Positions 1 through 11,715 of a stretch of 64,000 bases of DNA are shown here, piece by piece; within the stretch, counting starts at the first letter, position 1; the number at the start of each line of letters is the position of its first letter. Below the pieces are notes generated by a model. The model was not told where the DNA came from. It did no database searches and saw nothing but the letters and a program-made list of their open reading frames with translations. The position numbers and the translations under genes were made by a program. The DNA lies in NCBI RefSeq assembly GCF_030272615.1, contig NC_081412.1:40850791-40914790 (forward strand), read 5' to 3'. The DNA is from Cryptomeria japonica (taxonomy: Eukaryota; Streptophyta; Pinopsida; Cupressales; Cupressaceae).

Positions 1-3000
1 AGAGATGAGGTACTCCAATTTGGGGCTAAGTTTGCATTTAAGGTCTTTTGCCTTCCCTTTTATTTTGTCTTTTTCATTTTCAAATTTCTCAAGTTTTTCT
101 TCAAGACTATGTATCTTTTTCTTTGTAACTAATAAAGGTTCAGATGAACCGATGAGGTTATCAGCTATATTGTCAATCTCCTTTTGTACCTAACTTATTT
201 CCTTGTCTATATCTGTTGTCAAAATATTTGTCTTGCATTTATCTCTATAGAGTTCCTTAAACTCCATTATTGTTTTGTTTAGTGCTAGTAAAAGGGTGGC
301 AATGTGTCCCATGCACTTCTTTATTGTTTCATCAAAGAATTTCTCTTTCTCTTTATTCATTTTCTCCTTAACTATGTCCTCATTTATTTGATCAACTATC
401 AAAATGTTGCGTGTGATGTATTTAGACAATGTGTCTAGTTGACCTAAAGAATCTTTCTTATCCATAATGCACTTGGGTGCTATCAATTTAAGAATGGGGA
501 TTGTATTATCAATAGCCTTATAGGCTTGTGCACTACATTCTATGATTTTCTTTATTGAGTCCAATAAGACCTCTATTACATTTGTAGGCCGGAATTCTAC
601 TATAGAAGTACCAGATGTCTGTCCAACTATTTTTACAATTTCCATGCTACCGGTTGTAGTAATAACCTTGCTTTCCTCTTTCTCAAGAGGATCTGATTGG
701 GTATGCATTTCTATCAGCAAAGGTTTTGGTTTTTTAGTTTTTGCTGGTGGCATTGTCTCAGTTTGAACTTGTACATCAACATGTTTATGTTCCAGTGCCT
801 TAGATGGTTTCTCTGAGCTCTCAACTGCCGATTTCTCGGATGTAGTCTCTGAATGTACTTCTGGTTTCTGTGTATTTGCCTCTGCACTATTCATTTCCTG
901 TTTCTCTAATTGTTTCTCAGTAGAGTCCTCTTCTGGTTTCTCTATCTCTGTACTATCATTAATTTCCACATCTACAACTGGTGGCTCAGTAGCTACATTT
1001 TTCTTCTTATCCTCAATGGTTTCTTTATCAACCACTAGATTCACTTCTTGTGTATCAATATTCATGGTATACAAAACTTCAGACTCAGGATTTGTATCCT
1101 CTAGAGGAGTCTCCATACTCTCAGAGTGGGTTACTATTTCTACCAGTGGAGTATCCGAAGGAGGTGGGGGTAATTTGTCAGTTATCTTAAGGTTTAGAGG
1201 TCCACCTTCCTTGCCTTTCCCCTTATCCCTGTCTTTTTGATATACTCTGATAGTCTTGGGTCTTTTGAGTTCTTCCCATTTCTCCTTTTCAACAAAGAAT
1301 ATGTCCCATTGGTCCGTAGTCTCTTCTAAAATTTCATTCATTCTCCCTGCCATCAATGCTACATGTCGGTGACCAATTGAGAATATAGTCTGGTTGGCCT
1401 CACTGATTAATTGATCAATTTCTTCTCGTGAGTTCAATGGGTGAACTGCAAGTAATTTATCAATTTTTATTTTCTTATCCATCTCAACAATAGCTACCCT
1501 TCTAGCTTCAAGTCTTCTATAAAGAGCAGTGGGTATTTCATCAACAATTTCCATCAAAAACTTCTTGTAAATATCCAAGTGTAAAATTACACTATTTTCT
1601 ATGCTCTCTCCGTCATCAGCGGAAAGTGTATTGTATAGTTTGCTAATGTTCTTCAACTTTCCATCCTTTGTTATTTCACTAAGGATCCTATCTAGTGGAG
1701 AAATGTCTTGTTTTACCTTTTCCTTCTTCAGAGTTAACTTCCTTACTGGAGGCCTCACTGGCTGTTGCTTTTGTCTGGTTCTCCTGGGTGTGGGTGAGGG
1801 TACTGGTGAGGGTTTTCTTTTCCTTTCTACCCTTTTGAATACTATCATTATATCACTCTCAGAAGAAGTTCCAACCAGTGAAAGATGAGCTTCCGGTTGA
1901 AGTCCTTCCAGCTCACTTTCCTTGATACCAGTTTGTTTCAAAACATCTTCCTTAATTGCCTTTGCCTGTTGGGTTCCTTTCTTCACAGTTTGTTCAACTT
2001 TCTTAACCCTTTTCCTTGATTGAATTCCACTTTCAATTGTTTCTACATTTCCAAATACTTTCTCAGTAGGTTCCTTTGGTGCTTCAAGGAGGGATTTTGC
2101 ATAAGTTTCTATGATTTTATCATCTGTTTCATAGCCCATTTTAGTTACCCAGATAGTCCTAGGGACAACCGCTTCCATCTAGATTTCATCTTAATTATAA
2201 AACATATTTCCTTTTGATATTTATCCACAATTGCCTGTGACAGTCTTGTTCTAGTCTTCATTCGAGCTTTTAGTGCCTAAAAATGTTCACTTATGTTTTT
2301 CTCCTTGTTATCTCCCATGTTGTTTAGTGTATCCAAAAGTTGCTTTCCTACCGGTATGTCAAAACCAAAATCTCTCCTACCAATACCGGGTACATGTTTA
2401 GTAATATACAACATTAAACATACAAGTAAATTTCCAAATCTAAAGTTTCCTTTCTTATCTCCCTTTATCTTCTTCAGATTATCTATTAATTCATCTTTGA
2501 GTCATTCACACACATCTATTCTAGCATTGTTGTTAACCATATCATATGCACTTTTGATACATAGGCTTGATACTGAGTTTAACCTATTAGCATGTGTAGC
2601 CTTGTAGCCTAAAATCATACTAACAAATCTGACATTGATATCGTTCACCTCATTTACCCGTAGAGACCTTTTGTCAAATGTTGCGTCGGTTAGGTCTATT
2701 ACTGTGTCATTGGAGACCTTTTTAGTTCTGTTAGGCCTGCTATTGGTGGAAGGTAACCCTATTGCTACCTTTACTACTTCTTTGGTGATCTTATGGATTG
2801 AATCCAACCAAAAGAATTCACCATACACTCTGCTTAGCACAATCCTTATAATATCCTTGGGAAAATCTGAGACACTAAGGATTTCAGTAAAACCTAGGGT
2901 TTCCACTATCTTATGTTCTGGTTTGATATTTCTAGATTCATCACAAATCACAATCTAATACATGTTCTTGATTTCATCATCTCCTAATTCCTCTATATGA

Positions 3001-3182
3001 CAATGTATGTATATCCTAGGGTCTTGAACATATACTACCCCCTTAGAAATTTGAGAAAATGCACCCATGGTATCATCTTTCTTCGCAATTTCGGGAACAA
3101 GCTTGAATATGGGTCTAGGGTGCTTGATTACTTCAATCACAGTAGAGTTTGCAATAAATTTAGGAGTGGATGAGGAAGCCAT
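1..3182 (-). pseudogene. E1 additional ORF, acidic/Lys-rich coiled-coil protein, broken, runs off window edge
   Basis: Minus-strand reading frame from ATG at 3182 (start MASSSTPKF) to the window edge. It is one protein broken by an in-frame TAG at 2957-2955, TGA at 2504-2502, a TAG near 2240, a one-base frameshift plus TAG near 2190-2180, and TAG at about 189-187; after this last stop the frame stays open to base 1. The N-terminal third looks globular. The middle has basic clusters and a proline-rich stretch (about 1750-1830). The next part is Glu/Lys/Thr-rich (about 830-1200), followed by long helical, coiled-coil-like stretches. I see no protease, integrase or RT motif. It lies downstream of the gag of the same element, so I read it as an extra ORF carried by a copia-like element. 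Function unknown; a captured host gene or a structural protein are both possible. The frame is certain, the role is not. Confidence 0.6.
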
Positions 3183-3528
3183 AGTTATAAATACCTCAAT
3201 TTGCCTTTAGGATGAGTGCTTGGATGAACTACTTCACTTCTTCGCTAAGGATTCCTTCGCTCGAAAAATTTCGCACTCTCGAAGATTTGAATTCTTGATG
3301 AATGAAAAAAGGATCCAAAACAATTTCTTTATAATGTTATTTTCTCCAACTACCACATTTAATGCTTGCCAGTGAAGTGACAACTTAACTCATCTACCGG
3401 TAAAGAAGTAATTTCAACTTCTCACCATCAACCAAGGGTATGTTAGCATGTTTTTTTTGTTTGGTGATAAACCCCCAAAGGATTTTCCTTCAGTTAGATG
3501 AAGAGTCTCCTGCTGGTGGAGTGTTACT
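3183..3528 (-). other. E1 spacer between gag and the additional ORF
   Basis: About 350 bases with no sustained reading frame on either strand. It separates the end of the gag remnant from the ATG of the additional ORF. It could act as a leader or splice region for the downstream ORF, but I see no convincing splice signal. Confidence 0.4.
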
Positions 3529-4601
3529 CTATTCTACTGGTGGAGGAGTATTCCCATCAACATTCTGATCTGGCTTTCTGATCCATTGTTTTGAGAATTC
3601 TTGCGTTACCTCTTCAACTTTTTCTTTACCTTTCAAACTAGGACCTTTGTTATTTGTCGGTGGAGTCTTGCTTCTACAAAATTTTGCAATATGTCCAATC
3701 TTGTTACAAGCATAACAAGTCACATTGTTTTCTGAATAGCTTTCCCATATCCTATGCTGATATGTGTTCTGCATTGATTAGATAGATGTCCAAATCTTCC
3801 ACAAACATAACATCTTACATTCATTCTGCAGTTTTTTGAATTATGACCAGAATTGTTGCATTTAGAACATTGACCAGTGGGTGTATTAGTGTTCTAATAA
3901 TTTCTATATCTACACTGTTTTTCTCTATGACTATACTTGTTACAGTTAAAGCATTTCCCATTGAATTTGTAAGCATTAGGTTGTCTTACCAGTTTACTAT
4001 GATCATGATTGTTTGCATTACCAGAGCTTTCACCAACTTCAAAGCCAAGGCCATTTGTATCACCATTAGGTTTCTGATTCTTCAGCATGTCAACAAGTTC
4101 TTCTAAACTTTTCTTGAATTTCTCCTTGTGCTGATTTGCAGTAGTTAGTTCATTCTCAAACCTTTCTTTTTATGTCATGAGTTCAGTTATGTCATTTTGT
4201 GTATGCATCAAATCTGTCTTCAACATATAATTTTCATGACTGAGTCTTGTGTTTTCATTTCCAGCATCATTTATTCTTATAGCCAAATCATATTCATTCT
4301 TCTTTCTATCTTCAATTTCTTTATAAAATCTCATAGTCATATCTTGCACCTCATTCTTCATTGTACAGTTATCTTGTCTCAGTTGGTTCACCAGATCATT
4401 AAGAGTTTCCTTTTCATCTTCATCATTCTGCATCTTTTCACAAAGTTCTCTTCTTTTATTCCTTTCTATAGTGAAATTTTCTCGAAGTCCTCGAATGATA
4501 TCCTGTGCAGCCTTCAGATCACCCTCAAGTTTGATATTCTTTACTTTTTCTGCATCATAGTCTGAAAGAGTTGTTTCCAATTGCTTTCTCAAATTTTCCA
4601 T
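3529..4601 (-). pseudogene. E1 gag-like protein: coiled coil plus four CCHC zinc knuckles, broken
   Basis: Nucleocapsid-type protein read from ATG at 4601 (MENLRKQL), 58 bases after the primer-binding site. The first 140 residues are a heptad-rich coiled coil. Then come four C-x2-C-x4-H-x4-C knuckles: CFNCNKYSHREKQC (about 3915-3960), CSKCNNSGHNSKNC (about 3830-3872), CYVCGRFGHLSNQC (about 3777-3818) and CYACNKIGHIAKFC (about 3680-3722). Breaks: a TAA near 4170, a TAG at 3896-3894 just before knuckle 2, and a frameshift between knuckles 3 and 4. Copia gag usually has one or two knuckles, so four is unusual. I do not see the usual copia capsid motif upstream of the coiled coil, so the N-terminus may be replaced or reduced. 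A longer ORF reaching 4787 is not real: its first 62 codons are LTR and primer-site sequence. Confidence 0.65.
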
Positions 4602-4658
4602 CTCTATCGGTGTCAAGATCTTCCTCAAGTTGTTATGATTTTGAAAATAGAGAACCAG

Positions 4659-4670
4659 GCTCTGATACCA
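4659..4670 (-). promoter_or_regulatory. E1 primer-binding site (tRNA-Met type)
   Basis: Minus-strand TGGTATCAGAGC, the standard initiator-Met tRNA complement of plant copia elements. It begins two bases after the CA end of the LTR and fixes the LTR boundary at 4673. Confidence 0.85.
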
Positions 4671-4672
4671 AT

Positions 4673-5477
4673 TGTTAGGATTCCCAAAGATACTAAGAGG
4701 GGGGGGTGAATCAGTATCTGACCGACATAATAATTTTCTTAACTTATAACATGAAAAACATATCAAAACTGTGTACCGGTAAACCAAAAATAATGCAGTA
4801 AATAAGAATAGAAATCACAACATAAGAGACACACTATAACACAATATTTTAACAAGGAAACTCGATGTGGGAAAAACCTCGGTGGGATTTGTGACCCACA
4901 ATATTCACCTACTGGCCAGTAAGAGAATATTACTGCTTACAATAGGTGTCTGCACATGTAGGAAGGCCAAGTGCCTAGAGCTCACTGCTCAATTACAAAA
5001 GGAAGTCACACTGACTTACAAAATGGATTATACTAATCCAGTGTCTTGTACTGCTTCAGATCAACATCTACTATGCTAGATTCAGTACCGGTTTAAGCTC
5101 TACAATATACATAAACCCTTATCCAATAATTCACACATTAGGTCTGCTATATTCTTTTCATACTTCGCATTTGAAATGATCTATAATGATCTCATACATA
5201 TATGAGTCATATTACAATTCGCCAAGTCGGTTTACAAAAGATTTTAAAATTAATTACAAAATACATTTAAATAAAATTCCTGTCGGCCATGGTGTCGGTG
5301 ATCAATCTTTTTGGTGCTGGTGATCTGTATGTCGATGTAGAGTCTGTCGGTGCTGGTGCTTGTGTCTGCCTGTTGGTATCACATGATTGTAAAATTGCCA
5401 TCAATGACAATACCTTTAATCACCTACAATTTCTCATTGGAGTGTGCATTTTTCCAATAGGCAATACTGGTTAAACA
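4673..5477 (-). repeat. E1 5' LTR (about 805 bp)
   Basis: On the minus strand it starts TGTTTAACCAG (5477) and ends CCTAACA (4673), directly before the primer-binding site. It contains the GGGAAAAACC..GGTGGG LTR core (about 4868-4890) and a GTCATTGATG-like block near its 5' end (about 5400-5420), both shared with other copia LTRs here. The 3' boundary is firm; the 5' boundary rests on the TGTT start and on the change of sequence character beyond it. The partner LTR is outside the window. Confidence 0.65.
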
Positions 5478-6691
5478 TAGTAAGACATCAAATACCATTA
5501 ACTGATAAGTCTGAACACTTTAAATACGATCAATACTTGATATCAACTTCACCCATAAACATATGCATGTGGTATACTAGTAATACCATAACCTATTAAC
5601 TCTGCATGCATAATCTTTGAACCAAATACTTCATAAACATCACATGAAAAATGCATAACACATAACACACAAATATTTCACGTGGATACCCAAATGGGAA
5701 AAACCACGATGGGGATGAATACCCACAAGATTTCTTTTGAACTCTTTTGAAACTCGCCTTGTTAAGAGCCTAGTCCGATTAAAGACTTTACAATAAGGTT
5801 CTGTTAGAGATCACCTGGTTAAGGGATGGCTATATACCCTATTAAAGTTTGAAACCTTGCTAAAGGTTACCTTGCTAGAGGATTTGAAGAACTCAATGAT
5901 TTTGAGTCACCTGGTTATAGGTTTTACAATAAGCCTGTTAAAGCTATCCGGTAAAGGGATTTTCCATCTGTTGAAATGATTCGAAGACAACAGGAAAAAC
6001 TTTTGATTTGATAATAACACTACATGCCAAGGCAGATCCTTTTTATTTCCTCTACTTTGCAATCACACTCTGCAGTTTTCCTCTTACTGGTCTGGCAAGT
6101 ATCTCATCACTCGGATACACACAACATTTGCGAACAACTTTACAATAACAAACATCATCGACCTTATAGACAACAGTCAGGTTAGTAGCATAAACCCTAA
6201 ACCCTAAGCATCTTAGGTGTACAACATAGGCGGTCCAATCCTGACCGTCCAAACACATTGCATAGAGTAATTACAATTTCAAATAGATCACAAGACAATC
6301 TGCATCATTCATTCATCACTGCACATGGGAATCAGTAACCCATCACACTTTCTTCTCATACCACTAAGAAGAATGATCATTCCCGAGGTAGATTTCAAAC
6401 CCAGTCGATCTTCTCATACCTCAATCCTTCATGTGCACAAGGCTGATGTGGCACCACGATCTCATTCACATCTCTTAGCTAACTCATCATAGAGTATCAT
6501 CAGTTGCATCGCACAAGCAAGATTGCCAAACTGGAAACCATAGAGCTGAGACTACTGACCAATAGTCACACTTAGTGAAACCCTCACACCGGTTCACTGT
6601 ATCTCTCCCTACCACTTCATACTAGTTTACTTGAACTATATTGACATCAATGACAACATACCGGTTCACCATATGCTAACAATATCCAACA
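5478..6691 (-). repeat. Older copia LTR fragment interrupted by E1
   Basis: This segment resembles the E2 LTR in reverse complement: a CACGTGG..GGGAAAAACCACG core at about 5679-5715, then a series of short clauses with GGTTAAGGG / TTAAGAGCC / CACCTGGTTA (5760-5960), as in the E2 LTR at 16880-17120. On the minus strand it starts TGTTGGATATTG near 6691 and lacks its 3' part. I infer that E1 inserted into it and that the rest lies left of the window. A chimeric long E1 LTR is the alternative. Confidence 0.5.
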
Positions 6692-6698
6692 AATGGAT

Positions 6699-6822
6699 CA
6701 TAGAACACCATATGATCCCTTAGAACATAATATGACTAATAATGACACAGTGTGGTGTTCTAAGGGGTCATATGGTGTCCTGAGGGGTCGTAGGACATCA
6801 TATGACCCCTTGGGACACCATA
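6699..6822. repeat. Cluster of inverted and direct copies of a 20-bp unit
   Basis: Arms 6762-6781 (AAGGGGTCATATGGTGTCCT) and 6792-6811 are reverse complements with one mismatch, separated by 10 bases. Further partial copies in both orientations lie at about 6701-6720, 6721-6740, 6751-6761 and 6812-6826. The unit is centred on CATATG. Confidence 0.8.
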
Positions 6823-6825
6823 TGG

Positions 6826-6943
6826 TCTCTATTTCTTTCCCTCTAACTCTTTTTACCTCTCTCCCTCCCAACCCCTTTCCCCCTCTCACCGTCTATCTCC
6901 ATCTCTCTCTCATTCCCCTATCTTAAATGTCTTCTATCCCTAC

Positions 6944-7020
<77 letters not shown>

Positions 7021-7479
7021 CCCTCTCTCTCTCTTAGGTATCTCTCTCTCTCCCTCTTTTTCCCTCTTTCCCTATCTCCCTTCCCCATCCTCTATCTTCC
7101 CTCTCCCTCTCTCCCTCCTATTATTTCCCTCTCTACCCTTCTCTCCCTCTATCTCTCTCTCTCTCCCTCCCTCTCTCCTAGGTGTCTCTCTTTTCTATCC
7201 TCTTCATCTTTTCCTCTCTCCCTCCCCCATCCTATCTCTTCCCTCTCCTTCTCTCCTTCCCATTATTTCACTCCCCCTCTTTCAAGTGTCTCTCTCTCAC
7301 ATTCTTTCTCTCACTCCTTCTCTCCCTTTCTATTTCTCTCCCAAGTCTCTCTCTTTCCCTCTAACACTCTTTCTTTTTCTCATATTCCCTTTCTCTTTCT
7401 CTCTCAAGCATATATCCCTCTCACCCTCTATTTCCCTCTCTCCCTCCATCCTCTCACTTCTCTCTCCCTCCCAAGCTTA
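6826..7479. repeat. Pyrimidine-rich tract with long (TC)n microsatellite
   Basis: Almost pure C/T on the plus strand for 650 bases, including an uninterrupted (TC)n run of about 70 bases at 6947-7016. Ser/Leu/Pro-rich ORFs here are artefacts of composition. Confidence 0.95.
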
Positions 7480-7482
7480 ACC

Positions 7483-7799
7483 TAAGAGAGAGAGAGATAA
7501 AGACTAAGTGAGAGGGAGGAAGGGATGGGAAATGAGTATGAGACTAGATAAAGAGAGCAGGAGAGAGAGAGGGGTGGAGGAAGGGAAGGGTTGAGAGAGA
7601 GAGAGGGGTGGAGGAAGGGAAGGGTTGAGAGAGAGAGAGGTTGGTGGAAAGAGAAGAAGAGACTAGATAAAGAGAGCCCATGTGAGAGAAAGGAAGGGAC
7701 GAAGGGAGGGGTTGAGAGAGAGTTGAAGTGAGAGAGATGGAGGGGTTGAGGGAAGGAGATGGGGAGAGAGAGAGAGAGAGAGGGAGGGAAGAAGGTATG
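7483..7799. repeat. Purine-rich tract
   Basis: G/A on the plus strand, the opposite of its two flanks. It contains a 34-bp tandem pair starting at 7571 and 7605 (core GGGGTGGAGGAAGGGAAGGG) and a repeated GACTAGATAAAGAGAGC at 7541 and 7661. Confidence 0.95.
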
Positions 7800-8063
7800 G
7801 CTCTCTACTTTTGTCTTTCTCACTTCGTCCCTCCTTACTTCCCTATCTATTTTTTTAATCTCACACTCTTAAAATCCCCTCTCCTTCTCTCTACCTACCA
7901 GTCTTTTCATCCCTCACTACTTTTAACTCCCCTAACTCTCTACATCCTTCCCTTCATACTCTCTCTCTCTCTCTCTCTAAATATCACCTCCACTTCTATC
8001 TATCTAACCTGTCTATATCTCTCTCTCCTTCTCTTTGCACCTCTCTCTCTCTCTATCCAGGTA
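7800..8063. repeat. Second pyrimidine-rich tract
   Basis: C/T-rich plus strand with CTCTCT runs at 7959-7978 and 8040-8055. It ends at CAGGTATTTAG, where normal AT-rich sequence resumes. Confidence 0.9.
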
Positions 8064-8129
8064 TTTAGATAAATATTTTAAGGGGGGGTGCAAAAAGGTA
8101 GGTAGATTATATAGATAATAAGAGCTTAG

Positions 8130-8320
8130 TGATTACTGAAATTTGATTATTTTTGAGAAATTATAATATCTAGAGCTTGGGGAGAGAGGAGAGATAGGAA
8201 AATAGATAGCTCTAGAGCTTAGGGGAGACAAATAGTGTGAGATAGATATATAGCAAGTGAATGATGATACAAGCCTACTGATTACTGAAATTTGACTAAG
8301 TCTGAAAAATTATAGGATCT
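8130..8320. repeat. Diverged direct repeat, spacing about 148 bp
   Basis: Copies at 8130-8172 and 8278-8320 share GATTACTGAAATTTGA and a GA(A)AAATTATA block. Nothing coding is associated. Confidence 0.65.
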
Positions 8321-8547
8321 CCTAAAATCTAGAATCTGCATTACAACTCCTAGATATGTGAAACCACTCTCAAACATCTTGACAATATATACATAAAATA
8401 TAACTTAAAGTATACTTTGTCTTTTATCTTTCTTATACTTAAATAATATATTTTATGTATATATCCTACTGAGAAACCTAATAAAATGCTAAATGAATTG
8501 CACACAAGTCCATATTACTAATCTAACTTCATTAATTTCAACCCCGT

Positions 8548-8700
8548 AGCGGTTTGTCTTCTTACAAACCTGTACGCGGTTTTCTTTATTAAAACTCCAT
8601 ACATGCTTCATATTCAAAATACCCCATATGCGGTTTTGTTTATTAGAACTGCGTATGCGCTTCATATTTAAAATACCCCCATATGTGCTTTAGTTTATTT
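8548..8700. repeat. 54/55-bp tandem repeat, about 2.5 copies
   Basis: Units start near 8576, 8630 and 8685 and share GCGGTTTT.TTTATTA and CTTCATATT.AAAATACCCC. The CpG-bearing GCGG and TGCG steps decay to GTGC in the last copy. Confidence 0.75.
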
Positions 8701-9390
8701 AGGCTTATGAATAGGCTTGGATGACAAAGTTGCGGGTTGGAAGTTTTATTTCCCTCCATTTCCCTCCTTTTTGACGTGTTTTGTTTTATCAACTTTTTCA
8801 TCATCAAGTTTACACTTCATCAACTGGGTATTTCTAAAATTTCCACCATATTTTCACCCATCTTTTGAGCTTTCTAACCATATAATTTTTTTAAAATTTA
8901 AACAACAATAACATATTATTCTTGAATACTAAATCTAACTATGACTTCTTTGATGCGCATGTCAAACACTATGTTATGTTTTTCAGAAAAAATCAGGATC
9001 TGTTTTTCGCACGTGAAGGATTTGACCCCCTTATCTTATCCAATTTTGAAAAAAAATAGTAGTTTAGAAACTAGATTCAGAGTACTATAATCTATGTTCT
9101 TTGAGTATCTTCATATCTTGAGTGGATGACTCTCAACTTTCTCCTCCAAGTTTAGATTTACCTGATTTCAAAAAAAAAAAAAGTGCCCACTTGTACCTCC
9201 GTTTTTGCACACCATCTTGGTGCACTTACCCTACCATTCCCCTAAAGAATTTTTTTTCTATATAATTACCTTTTCCAAATCTGCTATTTCTCTTAAATAT
9301 TTTAATATACATATAGTCTAACTACAAGTTTATTTTCAATTTACAACTTTCAAAAGTAAATTTTGTAAATAAAATGATCCTATATTTATA
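8701..9390. other. Non-coding stretch, nothing recognised
   Basis: AT-rich sequence without a sustained ORF or recognisable element; there is a short poly(A) run near 9168-9182. Confidence 0.5.
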
Positions 9391-9808
9391 AATGTTGTAT
9401 GGTAGGTTAAATATATACAGATTATTGATCATATTTTTTGCGGGTGTATATATGAGTTTTCTATTTTTACTTATGATTTAAAAATATTTAGAGAAAATCT
9501 AAAACATGTTTCAATATATCTATTAATATTAACACTCACTTGAAAAAGAATTTGATTATTATATTATAAACATTGAATTTTGTTAAATAATGAATGTTCC
9601 TATGAAAATATGTATATAACTTAATCAAAAAGAGTTTTTAAATGTTGGAAGTATGTTCTATACTTTTCATGTTGTATAGTAGGTTAATGATATTGAGATT
9701 AGAGATCATATTTTTGTGGATGTATATATAGGTTTTCTATTTTTACTTCTGGTTTAAAAATATTTAGATAAAATCTAAAATACGCTTTGATATGTCTATT
9801 AATATTAA
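9391..9808. repeat. Diverged duplication of about 140 bp, period about 271 bp
   Basis: Copies at about 9391-9537 and 9666-9808 share TTTAAAAATATTTAGA, GTTTTCTATTTTTACTT and ATTAATATTAA in the same order, with many substitutions. AT-rich and non-coding. Confidence 0.7.
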
Positions 9809-11371
9809 TATTAAAAATTTCAAAAAATATTAAAAAAAATCATTATTATATTATAAATATTATAGGGGAAGCGTACTTGTAGTCATTATAGCTAACTTTA
9901 TGCACTCAAAGATTTTAAATGATACATTAGATTTTGATGATTTTTTTTTTTATTGTCTCCAGATTCAACTTAACCATTTATAGCTATTGTTTTGGCTTCT
10001 GGATAGTAATGATGAACGTCATAGGATCCATTATTCATGCAAAGGTCAAAAAGTACACATTTCAAAGTATCGCTTGATACTTGCTTAAAGATGTCCCAAT
10101 AACTATGCACTTAAAATTGCCAATACTTATGTACAAATGTCCCAATAGTTGTGCGCTATGGATACCAATAAAGGTGCACAAATGGACCAATTATGATCCA
10201 AAAATGCTAAAAATGGACGACTATTGGTACATATGAAATTTATTAATGAACTTTTAGTTTTTTTTTTCTGATTTATTTAAAATTAATAATTGAAAGATTA
10301 GATATACAAGAAATGAACAATTATTAAAACCTGAACGATAACTAATATAGATATAATAGAGAGGAAGCTTTCAATTGGTGCATGGATGAGATGAGTTGGA
10401 AAGAGTACTTAAAGTGATAAAAAAGGTCTTTGCAATCACTCAGATCTACTGTTGTAAAATGTATAAATCCTCTTACAGACCTCACCTTGTACATCCATTT
10501 ACATTTGTTATTCATCTTTTACTTTGTGGGCGCCATGTTTTAACAAGTTGGATCTCGTTTTCTTGGCAGAGTGTATGTCATGATCTTGCCAAGGTTGAAA
10601 GATTACTGAGAGCTAATCAATCTTATTGAAGATAAGAAAAGAGGTCTGTGGTAGACAGTAATTGGCTTGGAATTTGGTATAGTATTTCAAGCTTTGGAAG
10701 AGCATGAGAAAAGGAGTTTTGTGGTAGACAGTCATCACCCATGATCACTTGTTCATCCTGCTCTAATTAAAATTCAAAGCATTAGAGGTGGGACAACCTC
10801 TCCGATTCTTTTTACATGCTCCACGCCATTATGAACCCACTATCCCCAATAGCATTGGAACTGTTTGCTTTTGCACTTTCATTCATTCTAAGCTTGAAAA
10901 ATAATAATACCATAACAGTAAAGGGACAAAGTGTCCCATGATTTCAATGACAGAGAGTAAAAGTTCATCTCCAATATTATTAGTAGAAGACACCATCACT
11001 TAGAATAATCTAATTTCTAGATTACTGAGATAGTGCTTGATGCAATCAGTAGCTGAAGTCGATTCAATTTGATACCGTGGAAAGATAAAATGTGGTAATA
11101 ATCAAATTTAATGAGAAATTTAGTAGTTGGAGAAGGATATTCTTTGGTTTGGTCTTCCATGTCAACTTCTTTATCTATTACATTTTAGAAATTGAAAATT
11201 TTTATTTAGAATAGTGTTACAATTTTAATAAGATTTGAATTGATGTGGAAAAGTTTCTGTTGTATAATTTGTATTTAGACAGGTTTGCATTGTCTTAGTG
11301 ATATGGTGTTGCTTAATCTTGCATTGACGTAACCATCATAATCTATTGTGCCTTTGGGTTGTAACTCATTT
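9809..11371. other. Non-coding stretch, nothing firmly recognised
   Basis: AT-rich. A 77-codon ORF at 10396-10629 has no motif I recognise and is about the length expected by chance. No RNA gene seen. Confidence 0.45.
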
Positions 11372-11715
11372 CTAGAAAGGGGATATGTTGAAAGGTAAGA
11401 AGTGAAAATCTAGACTTCTATAATTAAATGGGGTTATTGTATCATTCTTAACTAATATTAAAGAATTGCAGGGATTAGCGGAAATCTGGCTAATGCCCTG
11501 AAAAACATTAAGTAGTTTGTTTTCTGTCTTTTGTCTGTTTTGGCTGGATGTTGTTGGTTCTGTGGGGCTTTTTTGCTGGATATTGCTCATTTCTATGCTG
11601 GTTTTTTAGCTGTTTGTTCCTTCTTGTTTCTTGATGCTCTAATTTCTTAAGGATATTTTGTAAAGGGTTTCGGGGTCCCTTCAAAACCTGCTTTTATCGT
11701 AATAAAAAACTAATG
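11372..11715 (+). mobile_element. Possible LINE 3' end remnant
   Basis: T-rich sense strand with repeated TTTTGTCTG/CTGGATG phrases, then GGGTTTCGGGGTCCCTTC and TTATCGTAATAAAAAAC. I recall this style of ending from 3' tails of plant L1-type LINEs. No RT domain remains, so the call rests on style only. Confidence 0.3.

Noticed and set aside
542-1888. Plus-strand ORFs of 74-95 codons opposite the E1 additional ORF
   Set aside because: Shadows of the longer minus-strand frame, which has coherent protein composition.
7182-8072. Ser/Leu/Pro-rich ORFs of 60-114 codons
   Set aside because: Translation of the pyrimidine and purine tracts; no domain and low complexity.
10396-10629. 77-codon plus ORF
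   Set aside because: No motif, no neighbours, length expected by chance.
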